From Mycolicibacterium vinylchloridicum (lineage in GTDB: Bacteria; Actinomycetota; Actinomycetes; Mycobacteriales; Mycobacteriaceae), in NCBI RefSeq assembly GCF_013404075.1, contig NZ_JACBJQ010000026.1, positions 1-64,000 on the forward strand: a stretch of DNA of 64,000 bases, given 5' to 3'. Below, piece by piece: positions 1 through 8,542 of this stretch. A program made the translations under genes and the position numbers. Below the pieces are notes generated by a model that saw only the letters and a program-made list of their open reading frames with translations, did not search any database and was not told the DNA's origin. Every line of letters starts with the position of its first letter. Position 1 is the first letter of the stretch.

Positions 1-2
1 TT

Positions 3-113
3 CACGCATTGACCAACCAGCTCCTCATCTTGACCACCAGCAAACCGGGAGACAGCGTCAACACACGCGCACTCATACGCGAGGCAGTCAAACCTCCTAC
101 GCGCGCATCTTGA
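3..113 (+). CDS. possible 3' end of an upstream gene (partial)
   Basis: An open frame enters from the left edge and stops at a TGA at 111-113, giving 36 residues with no recognised motif. Among the three forward frames it has the most G/C in third codon positions, but less than the certain genes of this window. It could be the C-terminus of a gene starting before the window, or chance. I do not recognise the product. The stretch from 114 to 193 shows nothing beyond the ppc promoter region. Confidence 0.22.
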   Translation, partial: HALTNQLLILTTSKPGDSVNTRALIREAVKPPTRAS

Positions 114-193
114 CATGAGGCAACAGGCCCAGCCTGTGGATGAAGTCGGGACTGTGGACAAACTCACGCCCTGCGCCGGATAGCCGGCACCCC

Positions 194-205
194 GATACTT
201 GAGGG
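194..205 (+). promoter_or_regulatory. predicted -10 element for leaderless ppc mRNA
   Basis: GATACT at 194-199 resembles the mycobacterial -10 consensus and ends six bases before the ATG at 206. The first transcribed base would then be at or next to the A of the start codon. There is no usable ribosome-binding site at normal spacing. This is an inference from sequence only. Confidence 0.45.
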
Positions 206-2998
206 ATGGCTGAAGTCCCCGAATCCCTGGAACCGATCGGCGCGGTCACCCGGACGAAGGTGGGACGGGAGGCCACCGAGCCGATGCGCGAGGATATCCG
301 GCTGCTCGGGACGATCCTCGGCGACACCGTACGCGAACAGAACGGCGAGGAGGTGTTCGACCTCGTCGAACGTGCCCGCGTCGAATCGTTCCGGGTCCGC
401 AGATCCGAGATCGACCGGTCCGAACTCGCCCAGCTTTTCGACGGCATCGACATCCACCGGGCGATTCCGGTGATCCGCGCCTTCAGCCATTTCGCACTGC
501 TGGCCAATGTCGCCGAGGACATCCATCGCGAGCGTCGCCGGGCCATCCACGTCGCGGCGGGGGAGCCGCCGCAGAACAGCACTCTCGCTGCCACCTACGA
601 GAAACTGGACGCCGCGCGCCTGAACGCCGGCACCGTGGCCGACGCGCTCCGCGGGGCGCTGGTGTCGCCGGTGATCACCGCACATCCGACCGAGACTCGT
701 CGCCGCACCGTGTTCGATACCCAGCACCGAATCACCCAGCTGATGCGGGTTCGGCTGCACGGGCAGGACGAAACCGAGGACGGCCGGCCGGTCGAGACCG
801 AGTTGCGCAGGCAGATCCTGACACTGTGGCAGACCGCGCTGATCCGGCTGTCCCGGTTGAAGATTCAGGACGAGATCGAAGTCGGCCTGCGGTATTACCC
901 GGCGGCGTTCTTCGAGGTGATCCCGAAGGTGAACGCCGAGGTGCGTGACGCGCTGCGGACCCGCTGGCCCGATACCGAGCTGCTGGCCGAGCCGATCCTG
1001 CGCCCTGGCTCGTGGATCGGCGGGGACCGCGACGGGAACCCCAACGTCACCGCCGATGTGGTGCGGCTGGCCACCGGCAGCGCCGCCTACACCGCGCTGG
1101 GGCACTACTTCGCCGAACTGACGTGTCTCGAGCAGGAACTGTCGATGTCGGCGCGGCTGGTGAGAACCACCGAAGATCTGGACGCGCTCGCCGGTGCCTG
1201 CAACGAGCCGGCCCGGCTGGACGAGCCCTACCGACGGGCGCTGCGCGTCGTGCATGCCAGGCTGACCGCCACCGGTCAGGCCATTCTGGACCGCACGCCG
1301 CCGCACACGCTGGATCTCGGGATGGACCCGTACCACACGCCTGCGGAGGTGCGGGCCGACCTCGACGTCATCGACGCCTCGCTGCGGGCCAACGGTAGCG
1401 CGTTGCTGGCCGACGATCGGCTGGCCAGGCTGCGAGAGGCGGTGGATGTCTTCGGGTTTCACCTGTCCGGCCTGGACATGCGGCAGAACTCCGAGGTGCA
1501 CGAGGAGGTCGTTGCCGAGCTGTTGTCCTGGGCCGGGGTGCATCCCGACTATGGGTCGCTTTCTGAACCGGAACGCGTCGAGGTGCTGGCGGCGGAGCTG
1601 GCCACCCGACGCCCGCTGGTTCGCGACGACTCCGAGCTTTCGGAGTTGGCCCGCAAGGAACTCGACATCGTGTTCGCCGCCGCCCGCGCGGTCGCGGTGT
1701 TCGGCCCGGCGGCGGTGCCGAACTACATCATCTCGATGTGTCAGTCGGTATCGGACATGCTGGAGGCCGCGATACTTCTGAAAGAAGCTGGGCTGCTTGA
1801 TGTTTCGGGTGACCATCCGTATGCGCCGGTCGGGATTGTGCCGCTCTTCGAGACGATAGACGACTTGCAGCGCGGGTCGGCCATCCTGGAATCGGTGCTC
1901 GACCTTCCGCTGTACCGCGCGATGGTGCACGCCCGCGGGGAGAGCCAGGAGGTGATGCTCGGCTACTCGGACTCCAACAAGGACGGTGGGTATCTCGCCG
2001 CGAACTGGGCGCTGTACCGGGCCGAACTGGATCTGGTGGAGTCGGCCCGCAAGACCGGTATCCGGTTGCGGCTGTTCCATGGCCGCGGCGGAACCGTCGG
2101 GCGCGGTGGTGGTCCGAGCTACGACGCGATTCTGGCGCAGCCGCCGGGAGCGGTGAATGGATCGCTGCGCCTGACCGAGCAGGGCGAGATCATCGCGGCC
2201 AAATACGCCGAACCCCGCATTGCGCATCGGAACCTGGAGACACTGCTGGCCGCCACGCTGGAGTCGACGCTGCTCGATATCGAAGGGTTAGGAGGGCTCG
2301 CCCAAAGCGCCTATCAGGTGCTGGACGACCTCGCCGCGCGTGCCCAGCGCGCGTACGCCGAATTGGTCCACGACACACCGGGTTTCGTCGAATACTTCAA
2401 GGCGTCGACGCCGGTGAGCGAAATCGGCTCACTCAATATCGGCAGCCGTCCGACGTCGCGTAAACCGACAACGTCGATTGCGGATCTGCGGGCCATCCCT
2501 TGGGTGTTGGCCTGGAGCCAGTCGCGTGTCATGCTGCCGGGCTGGTACGGAACCGGCACCGCGTTCGAGGAGTGGATCGCCGACGGTGACGGGCGCCTCG
2601 AGGTGCTACAGGACCTCTATGTGAAGTGGCCGTTCTTCGCGACGGTCCTGTCGAACATGGCGCAGGTGCTGGCCAAGTCCGATATGGGTCTGGCCGCACG
2701 GTATTCCGAGCTGGTCGGTGACGAGGAACTGCGACAGCGGGTGTTCGGCAAGATCGTCGCCGAACACGACCGCACGATCCGCATGCACAAGCTGATCACC
2801 GGACAGGAGGATCTGCTGGCCGATAACCCGGCGCTGGCCCGCTCGGTGTTCAACCGTTTCCCGTACCTGGAACCGCTCAACCACCTTCAAGTGGAGCTGT
2901 TGCGACGCTACCGATCCGGGGACGACGACGAGTTGGTGCAGCGCGGCATCCTGCTGACGATGAGCGGGCTGGCCTCAGCGTTACGCAATAGCGGCTAG
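206..2998 (+). CDS. ppc: phosphoenolpyruvate carboxylase
   Basis: Carboxylates phosphoenolpyruvate with bicarbonate to oxaloacetate, an anaplerotic cytosolic reaction. The 930 residues match the full length of bacterial PEPC. Visible signatures are the catalytic-His segment ITAHPTETR (His about residue 160), the GYSDSNKDGG block near residue 585 and the glycine-rich FHGRGGTVGRGGGP loop near residue 625. The C-terminus ends ...LASALRNSG, close to the usual RNTG-type end of the family. The ATG at 206 is chosen because a -10 element lies just upstream. A DUF309 gene follows 12 bases later and is probably co-transcribed. Confidence 0.97.
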   Translation: MAEVPESLEPIGAVTRTKVGREATEPMREDIRLLGTILGDTVREQNGEEVFDLVERARVESFRVRRSEIDRSELAQLFDGIDIHRAIPVIRAFSHFALLANVAEDIHRERRRAIHVAAGEPPQNSTLAATYEKLDAARLNAGTVADALRGALVSPVITAHPTETRRRTVFDTQHRITQLMRVRLHGQDETEDGRPVETELRRQILTLWQTALIRLSRLKIQDEIEVGLRYYPAAFFEVIPKVNAEVRDALRTRWPDTELLAEPILRPGSWIGGDRDGNPNVTADVVRLATGSAAYTALGHYFAELTCLEQELSMSARLVRTTEDLDALAGACNEPARLDEPYRRALRVVHARLTATGQAILDRTPPHTLDLGMDPYHTPAEVRADLDVIDASLRANGSALLADDRLARLREAVDVFGFHLSGLDMRQNSEVHEEVVAELLSWAGVHPDYGSLSEPERVEVLAAELATRRPLVRDDSELSELARKELDIVFAAARAVAVFGPAAVPNYIISMCQSVSDMLEAAILLKEAGLLDVSGDHPYAPVGIVPLFETIDDLQRGSAILESVLDLPLYRAMVHARGESQEVMLGYSDSNKDGGYLAANWALYRAELDLVESARKTGIRLRLFHGRGGTVGRGGGPSYDAILAQPPGAVNGSLRLTEQGEIIAAKYAEPRIAHRNLETLLAATLESTLLDIEGLGGLAQSAYQVLDDLAARAQRAYAELVHDTPGFVEYFKASTPVSEIGSLNIGSRPTSRKPTTSIADLRAIPWVLAWSQSRVMLPGWYGTGTAFEEWIADGDGRLEVLQDLYVKWPFFATVLSNMAQVLAKSDMGLAARYSELVGDEELRQRVFGKIVAEHDRTIRMHKLITGQEDLLADNPALARSVFNRFPYLEPLNHLQVELLRRYRSGDDDELVQRGILLTMSGLASALRNSG

Positions 2999-3010
2999 CC
3001 GGGGACAACG

Positions 3011-3478
3011 GTGAATCGTGACCGTGACGACACTGGCCGGCCCCGCAATGCCAGGGCCCGCGACACGCTCGGGCGGCCGTTGCCGCCCGGCGCCGAGGGC
3101 GTGCCCCGCATTCCCGACGACCTCGAGCTGCCGCCGGCTGAAACCCTGGACTATGCACAGGATCTGCTGAACCGCGGTCTGGCCTTCAACGCCCACGAGG
3201 TCTTCGAGGCGGCGTGGAAGAACGGCCCGCACGAGGAGCGGGCACTGTGGCAGGGGCTGGCCCAGTTCGCGGTCGGTATCACGCACGTACAACGCGGCAA
3301 CTACAAGGGCGGGGCTGCGCTGCTGCGGCGCGCATCGGCCTTGCTCGCCGACGTCACCACCGTGCCCTACGGCGTCGACACCGCGGGCCTGATCGAGGCG
3401 GCGGTGACGCTCGCGGACGATGTCGGCGCGGGCACGGTGGTCGACCCGGCGAGATTGAAATTCCGGCTCACCCGATAG
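3011..3478 (+). CDS. DUF309 domain protein
   Basis: A 155-residue soluble protein with the DUF309 hallmark in its middle: a run containing LLNRGLAFNAHEVFEAAWK followed by LWQGLAQFAVGITHVQRGNYKGG. Family members are small helical proteins of unknown biochemical role. The first 35 residues are charged and probably disordered. The GTG start is 12 bases after the ppc stop and preceded by GGGGAC, so it is probably translated from the ppc transcript. No catalytic function can be assigned. Confidence 0.85.
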   Translation: MNRDRDDTGRPRNARARDTLGRPLPPGAEGVPRIPDDLELPPAETLDYAQDLLNRGLAFNAHEVFEAAWKNGPHEERALWQGLAQFAVGITHVQRGNYKGGAALLRRASALLADVTTVPYGVDTAGLIEAAVTLADDVGAGTVVDPARLKFRLTR

Positions 3479-3513
3479 GGAACCACCGAGCACCCGCCGA
3501 CGTCGAAACCGTT

Positions 3514-3633
3514 ATGACGCAACCAGAATGCTCGCTGGAGAACACCGCTGAACTGATCGGCCCGTTGCCGCTGGTCGCCCCACCGGTGCTGGCCGACTGG
3601 TCGGTCGCCGATCCCGACGACGGCTGGTGGTGA
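3514..3633 (+). CDS. small ORF, 39 residues, C-terminal Gly-Trp-Trp
   Basis: ATG at 3514 opens a 39-residue frame that stops three bases short of the convergent P450 stop codon. Third codon positions are strongly G/C, as in the real genes around it. The peptide is acidic and Pro/Leu-rich in the middle and ends DPDDGWW, with a third Trp eleven residues from the end. There is no signal peptide and no clear ribosome-binding site, which lowers confidence. It lies 35 bases after the DUF309 stop on the same strand, so it could be read from the ppc transcript. I do not recognise a family. An aromatic C-terminus beside a P450 recalls precursors of P450-crosslinked ribosomal peptides, but that is speculation. 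Confidence 0.5.
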   Translation: MTQPECSLENTAELIGPLPLVAPPVLADWSVADPDDGWW

Positions 3634-3636
3634 GGG

Positions 3637-4950
3637 TCAGCCGGCTCCCGCCGCCGCTGCTCCGAGGGCGACCGGCAGGTGCTTGAACCCGCGGAGCAAA
3701 GTGCTTCCGTTGAGCGTTGGTGTGCCGGCCAGGGCCAGCGCGGGAAATCGCCGAAACAGCGCTTCCAGGCCGATGTTCAATTCCAGGCGCGCGAGCGACG
3801 CGCCCAAACAGACGTGGATTCCTGAGCTGAAGCTCAGGTGTTCGCGGGTGTTGGGCCGGGCGCTGTCGAACTCGTCCGGCCGCTCGAAGAGGGCCGGATC
3901 ACGGTTGGCTCCAGCGATCAGGACGAACAGCGCCTCACCTTCTGCGACGGTGCTGCCGTCGATCTGCACGGCCTCGGTCGCCACCCGCACCCCGATCTGA
4001 GCCACCGAGTCATAGCGCAGCGTCTCTTCGACGGCGTTGGGCCAGCCTTCGGGCTGGGCCCGCAGACGGGCGAGCTGGTCGGGGTGGGCGAGCAGCGCGA
4101 CCACCGCATTGCCGAATGCATGGGTGGTGGTGATGAATCCGGCACCGAGAATCAAGCCGGTGAACATCCTGACCTCGTCGACGGTCAGGTCATCGTCTTG
4201 GAGCACGGCGGACAGAATGCTGTTGTCGGCACCGCTACGCCGGAGCCGCTCGATGTGGGCGGCGATATAGATTTCGAATTCGCGCAATGCGGTGGCGGCG
4301 GTCCGGAAGTCGTCCCATGCGGGCACTGTGGTGGTCAGCAGTTTGGCGGCCGGGTCGGCGAACGCATGGAGCAGCGGTATCTCCTCCCGGGGAACTGCCA
4401 GCATCTCGGCGATGACTTCGATCGGGATTCGGGCGGCATACGCGGTGATCAGATCGCATTGCGTCTGCCCGTCGAGGTCGTCGAGCGCGGTATTGGTGAT
4501 GTCCACGATGCGCTGGTGCAATCCGTCGATCGCGCGCGGCGTGAAAGCTCGCGAGACCAGACGGCGCAGCCGCGCATGTTCGGGCGGATCCACCACCAGA
4601 AGCGACGGTGGCTCCACCGGGTTCATCATGTCGGGGTCGGTTCGTGCGACCAGCCACCGAATGATACGAAACGGAGACCGGTCGGCGGGCTTGATGGTTC
4701 GGAACCTGTCGTCGCGCAACACATCTCGGACAATCTGCGCGTCGGCGGTCACCCACGTGTTACTGAATCCCGCGGATATCCGGCCCCGCCCGCGGATCTG
4801 CTCGGCGAGGCGGTAGGCGTCCTCCGGCCGGCTGCTGTCGACGAGAAGCCGGGCAAACGGATCACCGCGACGGGCGAGCCGCTTGAGCACCCCGCGCGCA
4901 AGTCCGTATCCCAACAGCCAATGGGTCCGGGCCTTGATCTGCAGGTCCAT
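3637..4950 (-). CDS. cytochrome P450
   Basis: Heme-thiolate monooxygenase of 437 residues, soluble, needing ferredoxin-type electron partners that are not encoded nearby. It shows the ExxR helix (EETLR), the PERF-like region (ARPNTREHL) and the heme loop FSSGIHVCLG with the Cys ligand. The I-helix reads AGFITTTHAFGN: the catalytic Thr is present but the acidic residue normally before it (AGxE/DT) is Ile. The start lies nine bases after the stop of the coiled-coil gene, so it is probably the last gene of the pentose-phosphate operon. The style resembles mycobacterial CYP140-like enzymes, but the subfamily and substrate are unknown. Confidence 0.93.
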   Translation of the reverse strand: MDLQIKARTHWLLGYGLARGVLKRLARRGDPFARLLVDSSRPEDAYRLAEQIRGRGRISAGFSNTWVTADAQIVRDVLRDDRFRTIKPADRSPFRIIRWLVARTDPDMMNPVEPPSLLVVDPPEHARLRRLVSRAFTPRAIDGLHQRIVDITNTALDDLDGQTQCDLITAYAARIPIEVIAEMLAVPREEIPLLHAFADPAAKLLTTTVPAWDDFRTAATALREFEIYIAAHIERLRRSGADNSILSAVLQDDDLTVDEVRMFTGLILGAGFITTTHAFGNAVVALLAHPDQLARLRAQPEGWPNAVEETLRYDSVAQIGVRVATEAVQIDGSTVAEGEALFVLIAGANRDPALFERPDEFDSARPNTREHLSFSSGIHVCLGASLARLELNIGLEALFRRFPALALAGTPTLNGSTLLRGFKHLPVALGAAAAGAG

Positions 4951-4959
4951 CGCCAGCCG

Positions 4960-5346
4960 CTATCGGCCCGCGCGTCGCACTGCGTTGATCGCCCCGCGAA
5001 CCGCGGATTCGGTGGCGGCCAGCGGTGCTATCACCGCTTCGCCGACGCCGACGATGCGTTCGATGCGGTCGACGATCCCTTCCATCCGCTCGACGACAGC
5101 GTTGAGCCGCGGTGCGAGTTCGTCGATGCGGGTCAGCGTGGAGTTGAACACACCCAGGGTCTCCTCGAAGTACTCGAGGGTGCCGTTCATCCCGCTCATC
5201 GTCTTGTTGAGGTCGGTGAGGGCCCCACTCATCTGAGTCAGGATGGTGTCGAGCTGATCCACGGTGACATCGGCGTTGAGCGCGGCCTGCGCCAAGGTCT
5301 TGATCCGGTCGCGACCAGTGCGGGGTGGTGGCGGGGTGTCAACCAT
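4960..5346 (-). CDS. coiled-coil protein of the pentose-phosphate operon (Rv1444c-like)
   Basis: A 128-residue protein when read from the ATG at 5346, four bases after the pgl stop. A longer in-frame extension runs back into pgl and is rejected. After about 20 residues the sequence is an almost continuous amphipathic helix with heptad-like spacing (LTDLNKTMSGMNGTLEYFEETL, then VERMEGIVDRIERIVG), as in phasin-like or ATP-synthase-delta-like helical proteins. There is no membrane segment and no catalytic motif. The M. tuberculosis gene at the same place (Rv1444c) is a conserved hypothetical. Its operon position suggests an accessory or scaffolding link to the sugar-phosphate enzymes, but function is unknown. 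Confidence 0.8.
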   Translation of the reverse strand: MVDTPPPPRTGRDRIKTLAQAALNADVTVDQLDTILTQMSGALTDLNKTMSGMNGTLEYFEETLGVFNSTLTRIDELAPRLNAVVERMEGIVDRIERIVGVGEAVIAPLAATESAVRGAINAVRRAGR

Positions 5347-5350
5347 CAGC

Positions 5351-6067
5351 TCAGTCTTGCAGCTTGCTCGCTGCCTCGGTGTCCAGAAGCCAAACCGTGG
5401 CCTGGCGGCCCACCGCGCCCGCGGCGGGAACGTCGTCCGCGCTTGCGCCGCCGATCGCCTCGGCGACGGCGTCGGCTTTGGCCGCACCGGACACGACCAG
5501 CCACACTTCGCGTGAGCGGGTCACAGCGGGCAGCGTCAGCGTGATCCTCCGGGGAGGCGGCTTGGGGGAGTCCTCGACGGCGACCACCAGCCGCGTGGTC
5601 TCCGCGACGGCCGGGGTGTGCGGGAACAGTGAGTTGATGTGGCCCTCGCCGCCCATCCCGAGCAGGTGCACGTCGAACGCCGGCGGCAGCACCTCCTCGT
5701 AGGCCCGTGCTGCCGCGTCGATATCGTCGCCGAACTCACCGTCGCTGGCGGCCATCGGGTGCACGTTGGCCGCCGGGATGTCGATGTGATCGAGCAGCGC
5801 CTCGCGGGCCTGCTTGTCGTTGCGCTCCGCGTCGTCGGCGGGCACGAACCGATCGTCCCCCCAGAAGATGTGCACCTTGGACCAGTCGATCGCCGCACCG
5901 TGTGCACCGACGTGCTTGAGCAGTCCGATACCCGTTCCGCCGCCGGTCAATACGATGAATGCCTGCCCTCGCGCCGCGATCGCGGACGTGATCGCCTCGA
6001 CGAGCCGGTCGCCGACCGCGCTCACCAGTGCTTCGGTATCGGGGTAGGTCTCGATGATCCTGGTCAT
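5351..6067 (-). CDS. pgl: 6-phosphogluconolactonase
   Basis: Hydrolyses 6-phosphogluconolactone to 6-phosphogluconate, the second step of the oxidative pentose-phosphate pathway. The 238 residues carry the family blocks: the LTGGGTG phosphate loop near residue 41, IFWGDDRFVP with the conserved Asp/Arg, and LLGMGGEGHINSLFP with the catalytic His. The ATG at 6067 overlaps the opcA stop by four bases (ATGA), so translation is coupled. It was named devB in older mycobacterial annotation. Confidence 0.95.
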   Translation of the reverse strand: MTRIIETYPDTEALVSAVGDRLVEAITSAIAARGQAFIVLTGGGTGIGLLKHVGAHGAAIDWSKVHIFWGDDRFVPADDAERNDKQAREALLDHIDIPAANVHPMAASDGEFGDDIDAAARAYEEVLPPAFDVHLLGMGGEGHINSLFPHTPAVAETTRLVVAVEDSPKPPPRRITLTLPAVTRSREVWLVVSGAAKADAVAEAIGGASADDVPAAGAVGRQATVWLLDTEAASKLQD

Positions 6068-6975
6068 ACGTACTGCACCTTGTCGATACCCGCCAGCGCC
6101 TCGTGATAGATCTCGTCGGCATCGAGGCGGCGGAGATCCTCGGCCAGGCACTCCTTGGTCTCCCGGCGCGGCAGCGGAAGCAGCGCCTCGGGCTTGTCAG
6201 TGCGGGTCAGGGTGGCGGTGATGCCCTCCTGCGGACGACTCAACGTCACGGTCTCCGACGGCCGTACCAGTTCGACCTTGAGATCGCCGACGGCCCGCTT
6301 CACGGTGCCATCGATGCGGCTGGCCAGCCAGCCCGCCAAGATATCCAGGGCCGGTTCGGTTTTCAGCCCAGACACCAACACCGATGTGATCGGTTCGTAC
6401 GGGGCCTGATCCACCGCCGAGGCCAACAGCGCGCGCCAATAGGTGATCCGGCTCCAGGCGAGGTCGGTGTCACCGCCGGTGTATCCCTGAAGCCGGCTCT
6501 TGATCGACGCCAGTGGGTCTTCCGCCGCCGTCGCATCGGTGATCCGTCGAATAGCCAAGCGGCCCAAGGGATCCTCGGCGGGAATCGCCGGAGCGGTACC
6601 CGGCCACCACGCCACCACCGGGGTGTCGGGCAACAGGAACGGCAACACCACACTGTTGGCATGGTTGGACAGTGGCCCGGAGATTCGCAGGACCACCACC
6701 TCGCCGGCCCCGGCGTCGCCGCCCACCCGAAGCTGGCCGTCAAGGCGAGCGTCGGTGGCGAGCCGGTCTTGGGGCACCACGACGATGATGCGACAGGGAT
6801 GTTCCCGGCTCGCCGCCACCGCGGCCTCGATGGAGTCCTCGACCAGATCCTCGGTGTCAGGTGCGATCACCAGCGTCAGCACCCGGCCCAGGGTGATCGC
6901 CCCGCCCTCCTCGCGCAGCGAGGTGATCCTCTTGTTGAGCGCGTTGGTGGTGGTGTCAGGCAGGTCGACAATCAT
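6064..6975 (-). CDS. opcA: glucose-6-phosphate dehydrogenase assembly/allosteric protein OpcA
   Basis: OpcA proteins bind and tune glucose-6-phosphate dehydrogenase in cyanobacteria and actinobacteria. The 303-residue product starts MIVDLPDTTTNALNKRI at 6975, one base beyond the zwf stop. A longer upstream reading is an artefact inside zwf. It contains the typical block VLPFLLPDTPVVAWWPG and ends in a charged helix. Its place between zwf and pgl is the standard actinobacterial arrangement. Confidence 0.94.
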   Translation of the reverse strand: MIVDLPDTTTNALNKRITSLREEGGAITLGRVLTLVIAPDTEDLVEDSIEAAVAASREHPCRIIVVVPQDRLATDARLDGQLRVGGDAGAGEVVVLRISGPLSNHANSVVLPFLLPDTPVVAWWPGTAPAIPAEDPLGRLAIRRITDATAAEDPLASIKSRLQGYTGGDTDLAWSRITYWRALLASAVDQAPYEPITSVLVSGLKTEPALDILAGWLASRIDGTVKRAVGDLKVELVRPSETVTLSRPQEGITATLTRTDKPEALLPLPRRETKECLAEDLRRLDADEIYHEALAGIDKVQYV

Positions 6976-6976
6976 T

Positions 6977-8542
6977 CTAGGGACGCCTCCATTCACGGCC
7001 GGAACGCGCCAGCATCTCGAACGCCGAGTCAGGCCCCCACGTGCCCGACTCGTAGGGATCGGGCTTGCCATGCGCTGCCCAGTAATCCAGCACCGGATCC
7101 AGGATCTCCCAAGACAATTCGACCTCGGCATTGACCGGGAACAGCGAAGGTTCGCCGAGCAGCACGTCGAGGATGAGGCGCTCGTAGGCTTCGGGCGAGT
7201 CCTCGGCGAAGGCCGAGCCGTAGGAGAAGTCCATGTTCACGTCGCGGACTTCCATCGCGCTGCCCGGCACCTTCGACCCGAACCGCAGCGTGATGCCCTC
7301 GTCGGGCTGGACCCGGATCACCAGGGCGTTCTTACCCAGCTCCTCGGTCATCGTCGCGTCGAACGGCAGATGCGGCGCCCGCTTGAACACCAGCGCCACC
7401 TCGGTGACCCTGCGGCCCAACCGCTTTCCGGTCCGTAGGTAGAACGGCACACCGGCCCACCGGCGGGTATCGACCTCCAGCGTGATCGCGGCGAACGTCT
7501 CGGTGGTGGAGTCCTTGGAGAACCCCTCCTCGTCGAGCAGTCCGACGACCTTCTCGCCGCCCTGCCAGCCCGAGGTGTACTGCCCGCGCGACGACGTCAG
7601 ATCCAGCGGCTTCGCCAGCGACGTCGCCGACAGCACCTTGATCTTCTCGGCCGTGACCTCGTGCGGATGGAAGCTGACCGGTTCCTCCATCGCGGTCAGC
7701 GCCAGCAGCTGGATCAGGTGGTTCTGGATCACATCACGCGCCGCGCCGATGCCGTCGTAGTAGCCGCCGCGCCCACCGAGCCCGATGTCCTCGGCCATCG
7801 TGATCTGCACGCTGTCGACGTAGTGATTATTCCAGATCGGCTCGAACAGCTCATTGGCGAAGCGCAGCGCGAGGATGTTCTGCACGGTCTCCTTGCCGAG
7901 GTAGTGGTCGATGCGAAAGACCGACTCCTCCGGGAAGACGCTGTTGACCACCTTGTTGAGGTCGATGGCGCTCGGCAGATCGTGGCCGAACGGCTTCTCG
8001 ATGACCACCCGGCTCCAGCGACCTTCGTGCTGACGGGCCAGTCCGGACTTCTTCAGCTGCTCGCACACCACCGGGAAGGCGTTGGGCGGAATCGACAGGT
8101 AGAAGGCGTGATTGCCGCCGGTGCCCCGTTCCACATCAAGCTTCTCGAGCGTCTCGGCCAGCCGGTGGAACGAGGCCTCGTCGTCGAATGAGCCTTGGAC
8201 GAAGCGGAACCCCTCGGCCAGCCGGTCCCACACCTCCTGGCGAAACGGCGTACGAGCGTGCTGGCACACCGCGTCGTGGACGATGGCGCCGAAATCCTCG
8301 TCCTTCCAATCCCGTCGGGCGAAACCGACGAGGGAGAACGACGGCGGCAACAGACCGCGATTGGCCAGGTCGTAAATCGCCGGCATCAGCTTTTTCCGGG
8401 CGAGGTCGCCCGTCACGCCGAAGATCACCACGCCGCACGGCCCGGCGATCCTCGGCATCCGCTTGTCCCGCTTGTCGCGCAACGGGTTGTGCCACGTGTC
8501 GGGGGCGGGCGCCAGCACCCCGGGAACGGGACGGTCGGTCAT
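6977..8542 (-). CDS. zwf: glucose-6-phosphate 1-dehydrogenase
   Basis: Oxidises glucose-6-phosphate to 6-phosphogluconolactone with NADP, the committing step of the oxidative pathway. The 521-residue protein has the Rossmann motif GVTGDLARKKL near residue 37, the substrate-binding block RIDHYLGKETVQN and the C-terminal domain with DVNMDFSYGSAF. The start at 8542 overlaps the tal stop by four bases. In M. tuberculosis the corresponding gene is zwf2. Confidence 0.97.
   Translation of the reverse strand: MTDRPVPGVLAPAPDTWHNPLRDKRDKRMPRIAGPCGVVIFGVTGDLARKKLMPAIYDLANRGLLPPSFSLVGFARRDWKDEDFGAIVHDAVCQHARTPFRQEVWDRLAEGFRFVQGSFDDEASFHRLAETLEKLDVERGTGGNHAFYLSIPPNAFPVVCEQLKKSGLARQHEGRWSRVVIEKPFGHDLPSAIDLNKVVNSVFPEESVFRIDHYLGKETVQNILALRFANELFEPIWNNHYVDSVQITMAEDIGLGGRGGYYDGIGAARDVIQNHLIQLLALTAMEEPVSFHPHEVTAEKIKVLSATSLAKPLDLTSSRGQYTSGWQGGEKVVGLLDEEGFSKDSTTETFAAITLEVDTRRWAGVPFYLRTGKRLGRRVTEVALVFKRAPHLPFDATMTEELGKNALVIRVQPDEGITLRFGSKVPGSAMEVRDVNMDFSYGSAFAEDSPEAYERLILDVLLGEPSLFPVNAEVELSWEILDPVLDYWAAHGKPDPYESGTWGPDSAFEMLARSGREWRRP

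Noticed and set aside
28..118. Repeated CATCTTGAC in the first 120 bases
   Set aside because: Only two copies of a short word with unrelated flanks; no evidence for a functional repeat.
164..2227. 687-codon open frame on the minus strand across ppc
   Set aside because: It is the antisense shadow of a high-GC gene; the product is Arg/Gly/His-rich with no family motif, while ppc on the plus strand is complete.
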